A stretch of DNA of 45,638 nt from Romeriopsis navalis LEGE 11480. Its GTDB lineage: Bacteria > Cyanobacteriota > Cyanobacteriia > Leptolyngbyales > Leptolyngbyaceae. The stretch spans positions 1-45,638 of the forward strand of contig NZ_JADEXQ010000051.1 in the NCBI RefSeq assembly GCF_015207035.1, given 5' to 3'. Position numbers and translations under genes: made by a program. Under the pieces are notes generated by a model. The model was not told the DNA's origin, did not search any database, and saw only the letters and a program-made list of their open reading frames with translations. This document shows positions 25,144-31,489 of the stretch, in pieces. Each line of letters starts with the position of its first letter. Positions within the stretch are counted from its first letter, which is position 1.

Positions 25144-27306
25144 ATGATGGAAAGTTTAGCCACCGCCAATATCTTGATCGTGGAAGACGAGAAGATTGTG
25201 GCCTGGGATATTCAAGAACGGCTTGAGAAACTTGGCTACCAGATTGCGGGCAGAACAGCTTCGGCTAAAGCCGCGATCGCTGCCGCTGCTGAGACGCCGC
25301 CCGATCTTGTCCTGATGGATATTCAGATTGAAGGGACAATCAATGGAATTGAGACGGCGAAAATTCTCTATGATCAATTCAAGATTCCCGTGATTTATCT
25401 CACGGCTCACAGTGATGATCAAACCCTGGCCGCCGCCACCCAAACTAATCCTTTTGGCTATTTACTCAAACCGTTTCAAACTCGCGAGTTACACAGCACG
25501 ATCCAAATTGCGCTTCAACGTTATGCGAAAGAGCGACAGGCAAATTTGATTCAACCCGGAGTCGCCAATACCTTGAATTGTCTCGATGCGGCGACGATCG
25601 TGACCAACATTTCAGGACGGGTCACCTTCATTAACCAGATGGCCGAACGATTGACTGGGTGGTCGCGGGAGCAAGCCCTGGGGATGTCGATTAATCAATT
25701 GTTGTCAATGGTTGATATGACCACCCATGCGCCGATTATCCAGCCAGATCTCACACTTGAAACATGGGGCAATCCCACTGAACCCTACCGATTAAATTCA
25801 AACAGTGGCAAGGAAATTCTGGTGAAGCAATCTACTTCATCAATTTGCAATGCTGCCGGTGCAATGATTGGGTATGTGATTGTTTTGCATGATATCACCC
25901 AACAGATTACAGAGCAGGCAGCACTCCAGCAGCATAATCAAGATTTAGAAGCATTCCAAATCCAGCTCATTGCTCAGTTGTCCGAGAAGACGGCACAGTT
26001 TGATCTGGCAATCGCCTATATGCAAATCTTAGTCCAACTGCTGGCTCCCAAGTCACTGACCCAATCCCCCAAGGATCTTGTGCAATGGACCTTACAAGAA
26101 TTTGGGCAGGTATTTGATCTCGATTATGCTTGGGTGGCCTTACACGATGAGTGCAATATCAATTCCAGTGTGATCTATGAATACCGTGCTGCCAATCATC
26201 GGCCCGATAATTGGCACTGCCAGTCGATTGTGAATCAGGTGATTGCGCTATCAGATTATCCCGATTTTTATCAAATGCTATTTTTGGGCATTAGCTGGTG
26301 TAACCCCGACATCAGCCTTTTGCCCCCGAGCTATAAAATGACGCGCCATGCCAATAATCAACAGCTCATCAGCCCAATTTTCACCAAACAAATACCTGGA
26401 GAGCCCCCCGTGATTATGGGCGAACTCGGTTTGATTGCCAGCGGTAATTCCCCTTGGTCGAATCCGCTCCAGATGCAACTGATTACTCAGATCATCAGCT
26501 ATGCCGCCAGCATATCGCGACAATCGGAATTAGCGGCCATCATGCAGGCGCAAAAAGTTGACTTAGAGATTCTGAATTATCTGAAAGAGGATTTCATCAG
26601 TTCTGTTTCTCATAGCTTAAAAGTGCCACTGGAAAATATGCAGCAGGCGATCGGCGCAATTGAAAAGTTGCTCCAGCAGTTCCAGCCCATACCGACTGTC
26701 CCGATTAGTCGGCCTCACGAGTTAGCGCAAACTCAAGCAAAATTGCACAACCAACTCAACATCTTGCAGAAAGAATGGCAACGGGAATATGACTTTGTCA
26801 AAATGTTGTTGGAGATGAATACCTCAGCGAGGGTAATGGAGCCACGACATTTTCATCAGATTATTCTCCAACCGTATTTCTCGGAACTACTAGAGCAGTT
26901 TTCTCCCCAAGCAATCCGGTTCGAGCAAACCTTGAGCTACGAGATCCGGTCAGAATATTTGATTGCCTATTCCCATCGTTCAACCCTGACGCAAATCCTG
27001 AAGGAATTGCTTAATAATGCGATCAAATATACCCCACCGCAGCAAACAATCCAGCTTTCGGCACAGAACATTGATGATCAGCTTGAACTGCATGTGACCA
27101 ATACTGGTATCACAATTCCGGCCGCTTCCCTGTCGCAAATCTTTCAACCATTTTACCGGGTCCCTCGCAGTAACCCCTGGGACTACTGCGGTACTGGATT
27201 AGGACTGGCCTTCGTTCAGAAATTAGTCATGCAACTTGGGGGGCACATCCAGGTTGAATCGAGTCAAAAAGTAACTCGCTTTGTGGTCAAACTGCCACAG
27301 GTCTAG
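25144..27306 (+). CDS. Response regulator-PAS-histidine kinase
   Basis: A 720-aa soluble hybrid kinase. The N-terminal receiver (~8-130) has IVEDE, phospho-acceptor D59 in LVLMDIQIEG, and YLTAHSDD and LLKPFQ (conserved Thr and Lys). A PAS domain follows at ~140-255 (VTNISGRVTFINQMAERLTG). A coiled coil and a GAF-like region (~280-460) precede the dimerisation helix SHSLKVPLENMQ, whose H-box is atypical (SHSLKVPL, not SHELRTPL). The ATPase has LLNNAIKYTPP and GTGLGLAFVQKL. GAGGTG lies just before ATG 25144. It lies 55 bp downstream of the CheB/CheR sensor and is probably cotranscribed as its partner; the upstream frameshift may affect it by polarity. Confidence 0.92.
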   Translation: MMESLATANILIVEDEKIVAWDIQERLEKLGYQIAGRTASAKAAIAAAAETPPDLVLMDIQIEGTINGIETAKILYDQFKIPVIYLTAHSDDQTLAAATQTNPFGYLLKPFQTRELHSTIQIALQRYAKERQANLIQPGVANTLNCLDAATIVTNISGRVTFINQMAERLTGWSREQALGMSINQLLSMVDMTTHAPIIQPDLTLETWGNPTEPYRLNSNSGKEILVKQSTSSICNAAGAMIGYVIVLHDITQQITEQAALQQHNQDLEAFQIQLIAQLSEKTAQFDLAIAYMQILVQLLAPKSLTQSPKDLVQWTLQEFGQVFDLDYAWVALHDECNINSSVIYEYRAANHRPDNWHCQSIVNQVIALSDYPDFYQMLFLGISWCNPDISLLPPSYKMTRHANNQQLISPIFTKQIPGEPPVIMGELGLIASGNSPWSNPLQMQLITQIISYAASISRQSELAAIMQAQKVDLEILNYLKEDFISSVSHSLKVPLENMQQAIGAIEKLLQQFQPIPTVPISRPHELAQTQAKLHNQLNILQKEWQREYDFVKMLLEMNTSARVMEPRHFHQIILQPYFSELLEQFSPQAIRFEQTLSYEIRSEYLIAYSHRSTLTQILKELLNNAIKYTPPQQTIQLSAQNIDDQLELHVTNTGITIPAASLSQIFQPFYRVPRSNPWDYCGTGLGLAFVQKLVMQLGGHIQVESSQKVTRFVVKLPQV

Positions 27307-27349
27307 TTCTCCGTTAGTGCTAGTGGTCTGTCTTGTGTATTTTGCGGAA

Positions 27350-27886
27350 TTAGGCCGTGCCTTGGCCCGGTGGTAACATCCGACTGACTTTGGCTGGGAC
27401 TAAAATCTCATCGCCGTCGCGATAGCCAATAAACCGAATATAGACGGCCTCGCCCGCCGTTATATCAGCGGCATCCGGTTGGTGTAATTGTGGGTCAAAT
27501 GCAACCAATTCCCAAGGTGTTCCGATCGTCGTATAGCCCCATTGCTGCACCAAAGTCCCCAGTGGTGTAAATAACGGTGTGATACTCTGCGCTGACATTT
27601 CCGGGTTTGCCGCTGCGGCTTGGGTCACACTGGGATAATTCACCAATAGCGTTTGTAGTTGGGTAAAGACCTGGCGGTGGGATTCGGGTTTGACAGTGGG
27701 TGCCGAGTTGACTGGAGCCGTCGATTTTGGGGCAGGTGGGGCGGGCTTAACCTCGTCATCGATATCGATCGTTCGTTCACCGCGTGAGGCTTGGGAGCGG
27801 CGGCGCGCATTCCAGATGGCTACGAGGCCCAGCGTCAGCAAAATCTCCAAAACAATGCCAAACCCATTGAAGTTCGGTGAAGCCAT
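27350..27886 (-). CDS. Membrane-anchored GrpE-like protein
   Basis: A 178-aa protein. The N-terminus has one membrane helix (FGIVLEILLTLGLVAIWNARRR), followed by a Pro/Ala-rich linker (~45-70). The C-terminal ~100 residues resemble the beta-wing of GrpE, the Hsp70 nucleotide exchange factor: LGTLVQQWGYTTIGTPWELV, then FDPQLHQ, AVYIRFIGYRDGDEI and VPAKV. The long GrpE coiled coil is largely missing. It is the last gene of the RiPP-type minus-strand cluster, starting directly after the DUF2997 stop. It may present a chaperone at the membrane for the peptide or its enzymes; that is inference. An Hsp70-family gene occurs elsewhere in the window (10339). Confidence 0.65.
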   Translation of the reverse strand: MASPNFNGFGIVLEILLTLGLVAIWNARRRSQASRGERTIDIDDEVKPAPPAPKSTAPVNSAPTVKPESHRQVFTQLQTLLVNYPSVTQAAAANPEMSAQSITPLFTPLGTLVQQWGYTTIGTPWELVAFDPQLHQPDAADITAGEAVYIRFIGYRDGDEILVPAKVSRMLPPGQGTA

Positions 27887-28099
27887 TTATTGCTGTTGTC
27901 CTTGCTGAATGGTTTGAGCGGTCAGCGCATCTTCATCGGCATAATACTCCGGCAAATAGTCGCGCTTTTCCACTTCACCTAAGGCTTGTTCGATATTATC
28001 TGTGCTGGCGACGCAACGATCGCCCGTTGCCCCGATTACCGTCTCGACAATCTTGCCATCGGGAGCAATTCGGTACTCAATTCGCTGATACTCTGCCAT
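27887..28099 (-). CDS. DUF2997-family small protein
   Basis: A 70-aa protein. QRIEYRIAPDGKIVETVIG, followed by ATGDRC and IEQALGEVEKRDYLPEYY, matches the DUF2997 family, known mainly from cyanobacteria and chloroplast-related genomes, with no defined function. It starts 28 bp after the HopA1-like gene and ends exactly where the GrpE-like gene begins, so operon membership is well supported. Its constant presence beside peptide modification genes cannot be judged from one locus. Confidence 0.85.
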   Translation of the reverse strand: MAEYQRIEYRIAPDGKIVETVIGATGDRCVASTDNIEQALGEVEKRDYLPEYYADEDALTAQTIQQGQQQ

Positions 28100-28127
28100 T
28101 GCCGTTTATCCCCATACGCCATCGTTA

Positions 28128-29117
28128 TCATAACCAATCCATTGCGCCTGCACTCAAATAAGGTTTGGTTAAATTTAATTTGGCTTGGGCAAAGGCTTGT
28201 TCGACACCCCGTAGCCGACTCCGTCGTGTTTGAGGCTGATCGAGCAAACCCTGGGCGAAGAGCTGACATCGCGACCATCCGAAGTTCGTGGTGTCAGCAT
28301 CTAGCTGGACGCTGGCCAGACCTGGACAAACCGGCTTTCCGAGTAATGGTTCGCCTGGGCGTAAATACGCTGTCCACATTGGCCAATCCGATTTCACCTG
28401 GGTTTGAGCCGATCGCTCCAGGATCAAAATCCCGGCATCCTGTCGCGGGTATTCAAACGGCTCGTAGGGCACCGCAAAGGTAAAGGGAATCCCGAGATCA
28501 TTGAAGGTTTGTGTAATCCGTCCCATGACCGCCAGAATGCCATCCCGATCGCAATGTAGATATAGCTGCAAGCGATCGCCCACGGGCTTACCCGCATTGC
28601 CGACGGCCATATAGCGATCGGCATCGACCAGATTTTTGGGCATTTTGACCGCAATGTTCATCCCAGTGGTGAGCTGAACGTCGGGTTGAAGATGTAATTC
28701 TGGCGATACCTGAATGGTTAGATCTTGTTGTTGCACGAACCAGTCACCATGGTCTGTTGCTTCTACCACTCGCCAACCGGCATCCCAGTAGCCGGTGCCA
28801 TGGTTATGGGCATCTAGCGCCAGCGCAAAGTCGAGATCCAAACCATTAAATCGGCGATCGCAATTGTCGGGGCTAGCCTCGCTATCCACACCTGAAATCA
28901 ATCGACGATAAAGCCAATCTTGTAACCGTCGCTGGTTCAGTTCATATTTCTGTCGGGGGGCTAATGCGGCAAACCAATCCGCTGGCTCTAGTGCATCGCC
29001 TAAATTCCACCAGCCAGTTTGATCCGGTTGGATGGTGCCGACTAACTCGCGCCACTGTTGCATCCAATTGTGTGATTGGGATTGGGGTGATTGGGTCTGG
29101 ATTGGTGTTTGAGTCAT
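28128..29117 (-). CDS. HopA1-family protein, putative RiPP phospho-Ser/Thr lyase
   Basis: A 329-aa protein starting MTQTPIQTQSPQ at 29117. The longer open frame to 29474 is rejected because its extra part overlaps the kinase gene and looks non-coding. The C-terminal half has features I associate with the type III effector HopA1 family: RLQLYLHCDRDGILAVMGRI, LGIPFTFAVPYEPFEYPRQD and a following hydrophobic GILILE strand. In class V lanthipeptide and thioamitide pathways a HopA1-like protein works with an APH-like kinase to eliminate phosphate from Ser/Thr and give dehydro-residues. The ATGA overlap with the upstream kinase gene shows translational coupling. Family membership is moderately firm; the activity is inferred. 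Confidence 0.72.
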   Translation of the reverse strand: MTQTPIQTQSPQSQSHNWMQQWRELVGTIQPDQTGWWNLGDALEPADWFAALAPRQKYELNQRRLQDWLYRRLISGVDSEASPDNCDRRFNGLDLDFALALDAHNHGTGYWDAGWRVVEATDHGDWFVQQQDLTIQVSPELHLQPDVQLTTGMNIAVKMPKNLVDADRYMAVGNAGKPVGDRLQLYLHCDRDGILAVMGRITQTFNDLGIPFTFAVPYEPFEYPRQDAGILILERSAQTQVKSDWPMWTAYLRPGEPLLGKPVCPGLASVQLDADTTNFGWSRCQLFAQGLLDQPQTRRSRLRGVEQAFAQAKLNLTKPYLSAGAMDWL

Positions 29118-30256
29118 GCAACCACCGCCGGCAATGCGAATTCCGCCGCTAAGTCCATCCCGAAGATACTCCGGCTGGCCAGTTCTGGCTGGCAGACCAA
29201 TTGCTGGGCTAGTTGTAACGTCGCTGCTTGCTGATGCCCCAGCGGCACATAGTACTGAATATCCCGCTGGACTCGATCGATTAATTCCCGCCCAATCAGC
29301 CGGACAGTGTGAATGATCCAGTCTGGATGCACAGTGGCGATCGCTGGAAAGGCGGCATAATAGGTTTGCATCAATGTTTGCAAACTGGGTTGGAGTGCGG
29401 CTAAGGGGATCGTCGCGGTTTGCAAACAACTCTGGAGATGACTCGAAATCTCCCAGGTGCAGCTTCCAAGCCAACGGTTAATATAGGCTGCTAATACGTC
29501 AGCGAGATCAGTTAAAGGATCACCCCAGTCCACTTTTTCCCAGTCAATCAGCCGAATTTCGGAGCTAGCATCACACCACAGCCAGTTGCCAAATTTCAAA
29601 TCCTGATGGACGACACAACAGGCTTGCCAATGGTTGGCTAAATCGGCTATCGCCGCTGTGACTTCTGGATGATGCTGGACCCAACGGAAAAAGCCAAAGG
29701 CGTCGGAACGGATGCGCCCAAAGGTTTCAGGTGTGATTTTGCCGAGTCTCCCCCAAGATGTCGATGGCCGATCGCCTTGGTGAATACTGTCATCAACCTG
29801 ATGCATCCAATCCCGATACGATGTTTGGTTGAAGGTGCGGCAATGGAGCTGGCCTAAGGCGTGAGCGATCGCTTGTGCTACTGCTGAATCGGGGTGTGTT
29901 GCCCGCGCGTAATAATCGCCTAAGTCCCGATAGCTTGTGAGAAAGCGACATACTAAAATGGCGTTTTCTGTGTCATAGAACTCGACTTCCGGCACAATAG
30001 CGCGCAACGGGCTTAATTCTGGATGACATCGCAGCAATGACTGGAAAGCCCATTCGCCTAAGAAATCATCATTACAGGCATCATCAATAATAGCTTCTTG
30101 TTTGACGAGCCAATCTTGACCATTCGCAAACTGCAAGCGGAGATTAAAGTTTTTTCCAGAGAGCGAAGTGATTTTGACTGTGGGGTCATCATGCTCTGGA
30201 TAGATGCCTTTGTTAATTAAATATAAAACGACGTTTTCAGCAGTGAGTGTAATCAT
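29114..30256 (-). CDS. APH-family phosphotransferase, putative RiPP Ser/Thr kinase
   Basis: A 380-aa protein of the aminoglycoside/choline kinase fold. Catalytic loop VVHQDLKFGNWLW (H217, D219, Asn at the end of the motif) and metal-binding IRLIDWEKVDWGD (D238) are intact; N-terminal strands (LRLQFANGQDWLVKQE, with a candidate ATP-binding Lys) are also present. The stop overlaps the ATG of the HopA1-like gene by 4 nt. In lexapeptide-type (LxmK) and thioviridamide-type clusters such kinases phosphorylate precursor Ser/Thr before elimination. It lies 238 bp downstream of the precursor gene. A small-molecule or antibiotic kinase is the alternative, but the coupling to a HopA1 gene argues against it. 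Confidence 0.82.
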   Translation of the reverse strand: MITLTAENVVLYLINKGIYPEHDDPTVKITSLSGKNFNLRLQFANGQDWLVKQEAIIDDACNDDFLGEWAFQSLLRCHPELSPLRAIVPEVEFYDTENAILVCRFLTSYRDLGDYYARATHPDSAVAQAIAHALGQLHCRTFNQTSYRDWMHQVDDSIHQGDRPSTSWGRLGKITPETFGRIRSDAFGFFRWVQHHPEVTAAIADLANHWQACCVVHQDLKFGNWLWCDASSEIRLIDWEKVDWGDPLTDLADVLAAYINRWLGSCTWEISSHLQSCLQTATIPLAALQPSLQTLMQTYYAAFPAIATVHPDWIIHTVRLIGRELIDRVQRDIQYYVPLGHQQAATLQLAQQLVCQPELASRSIFGMDLAAEFALPAVVA

Positions 30257-30361
30257 CTAACTTCACATTTTTAAACAGACTTGAAAATGCAAATACACCC
30301 GATACTTGACTCGGAAATTGTCGCCTCAAGCCTCAATTTGGCTGGATTTCTTAGTTCAGCG

Positions 30362-30394
30362 ATCGGGAAGAGTGAATCATCCACTCCTCCCGAT
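30362..30394. terminator. Hairpin between precursor and kinase genes (attenuator/processing stem)
   Basis: Arms 30362-30374 (ATCGGGAAGAGTG) and 30382-30394 pair over 13 positions with one A-C mismatch on the plus strand, which becomes a G-U pair in the minus-strand RNA; the loop is 7 nt. The T-run (ATTTTT) follows on the plus strand only. On the minus strand it sits ~100 nt after the precursor stop and ~105 nt before the kinase start. A stem here would allow high precursor and low enzyme levels, as is common in peptide-modification operons. Attenuation is an inference. Confidence 0.5.
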
Positions 30395-30494
30395 TTTTCC
30401 GTCTTGTAGGCGGAATTCAACTGGCAAAATCACTCTCTAGATAGAGTATCGTGGAATACTTTTTCCTGATGAAAATGATATGCTTTGGATAAAT

Positions 30495-30782
30495 CTACCA
30501 GCAATGGTGACGACGTCTGTGGCGACGTCCACCGCCACTACTGCTACCACCGCGGCGTCCACCGCTGCTACTACCGCCACCGCGGCGTCCACCACCACTA
30601 CTGCTACCACCGCGACGCTTATGCTTCCCGCCACCGCTACTGCTACCGCCGCCACTGCTGCTACCGCCGTAACCGTAATGGCGTTTGCGTCCACCACCTG
30701 AAATCTGAAGCTCATTCTCAGATAGTTCAGTCAAAAAGCTGTCTGATTCCGCAAATAGATCAGTAATTAAGATCTTAGCCAT
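30495..30782 (-). CDS. Double-glycine leader RiPP/bacteriocin-like precursor, Gly/Ser/Arg-rich
   Basis: A 95-aa peptide with a strong ribosome site (AGGAGG, 6 nt before ATG). Residues 1-30 look like a leader: MAKILITDLFAESD, then FLTELSENELQISGG, matching the LxxxELSxxEL-(x)-GG pattern cut by C39 peptidases after Gly30. The predicted 65-residue core has no Asp or Glu, 16 Arg/Lys, 5 His and five SSS triplets (15 Ser) set in GG/GGG blocks, and ends HHCW with a single Cys94. It is divergent from the exporter genes and precedes the kinase/HopA1-like pair. The likely product is an exported modified cationic peptide. A glycine-rich secreted structural protein is the alternative. Repeated DNA (CCGCGGCGTCCACC units) makes it prone to length change. 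Confidence 0.8.
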   Translation of the reverse strand: MAKILITDLFAESDSFLTELSENELQISGGGRKRHYGYGGSSSGGGSSSGGGKHKRRGGSSSGGGRRGGGSSSGGRRGGSSSGGGRRHRRRHHCW

Positions 30783-30984
30783 GCTGGCCTCCTGTTAAAT
30801 CGTCACAAATTTCAAGTCGGAAAAGAAGTTCGGTTGATGCATCGATTTGAACTCTTGAGCTGAATTATGCAATGAATAATTTTGTCTTTTCAACCCCTAA
30901 ACTGCAGGTTTTTAGACCTAATTTTGGACTTAATTTCAGACCTAATTATTCCGCCATAATCGTGGGCGTCAAGCAACTTGTTTA

Positions 30985-31010
30985 GGACCATCTGAAATGA
31001 TGTTTGGTCC
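30985..31010. promoter_or_regulatory. Candidate operator dyad in divergent region of peptide locus
   Basis: GGACCA (30985-30990) and TGGTCC (31005-31010) form a dyad with centres 20 bp apart, about two helical turns. It lies 36 bp upstream of the helix-turn-helix gene and ~200 bp upstream of the precursor gene on the other strand. A site for the adjacent HTH protein is possible. The element is short. Confidence 0.25.
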
Positions 31011-31045
31011 GGCCATATTTGTGCAATTGCGAGGATTACTGTGCT

Positions 31046-31387
31046 ATGCACCAGCGTCAATATATCTACTACCAATCGCCCACTGAGGCCGCGGCGCCGC
31101 AGCCCGTGGGGCGGCCGAAGACCGTTGATCAGGCTTACCTCGATCGGTTGCGGGAACTCGTCACCCACAGCCCGAAATCCTTTGGCTATGGCTTTAAGCG
31201 CTGGACCGCCTATTGGCTTCGACAGCATCTGTTGGCGGAATTTCAAGTCACCGTGAGTGAGCGCCATATCAATCGCTTGCTGCGTCAAATGGGGCTATCA
31301 ACTCGCCAGCGCATCCAAGTTCAGCAGGGACAGCCAACCTACCGCCACAAGATTGAGATTAGTGATTTAAGTCAGGTTCAGTCGTGA
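31046..31387 (+). CDS. Small winged helix-turn-helix protein (IS630-type HTH)
   Basis: A 113-aa basic protein. A flexible start with VGRPKTVDQAYLDRLRELV is followed by FGYGFKRWTAYWLRQHLLAEF and VTVSERHINRLLRQMGLS, a winged helix-turn-helix as in the N-terminal DNA-binding part of IS630-family transposases (HTH_29/HTH_32 type). No DDE catalytic domain follows in any frame. ATG 31046 has GAGG 11 nt upstream; the frame is open to TTG 31004. Its position between the divergent precursor and exporter genes fits a dedicated regulator, but it could equally be a transposase remnant. Confidence 0.65.
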   Translation: MHQRQYIYYQSPTEAAAPQPVGRPKTVDQAYLDRLRELVTHSPKSFGYGFKRWTAYWLRQHLLAEFQVTVSERHINRLLRQMGLSTRQRIQVQQGQPTYRHKIEISDLSQVQS

Positions 31388-31434
31388 AACTGTTTAGTTT
31401 AGCGTTGGCCCTAGTATTGTGGTTCACGGTCTGA
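31384..31434 (+). CDS. Possible 16-aa hydrophobic micro-ORF
   Basis: GTG at 31384 overlaps the HTH gene stop (GTGA) and opens a 16-codon frame, MKLFSLALALVLWFTV if GTG is read as Met. The sequence looks like the start of a signal peptide or a membrane micropeptide and ends 55 bp before the exporter start. It could be a coupled leader peptide, a relic of a longer secreted protein, or chance. No ribosome site of its own is visible. Confidence 0.25.
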   Translation: MKLFSLALALVLWFTV

Positions 31435-31489
31435 TTTTCGATAGTTGCTGACTGCTGATTGATTTATTTGCTGATTGATTCATTCATTT

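Noticed and set aside
29118..29474. N-terminal extension of the HopA1-like frame
   Set aside because: It overlaps the kinase coding region fully and is not protein-like; the ATG at 29117 forms a coupled ATGA overlap.
30480..30701. Plus-strand Thr/Ala-rich frame opposite the precursor
   Set aside because: Low-complexity antisense of GGN/AGC codons; the minus strand has an AGGAGG site and a double-glycine leader.
30890..31288. Minus-strand 132-aa frame opposite the HTH gene
   Set aside because: Shadow of the HTH gene, which has a clear helix-turn-helix pattern and a ribosome site.
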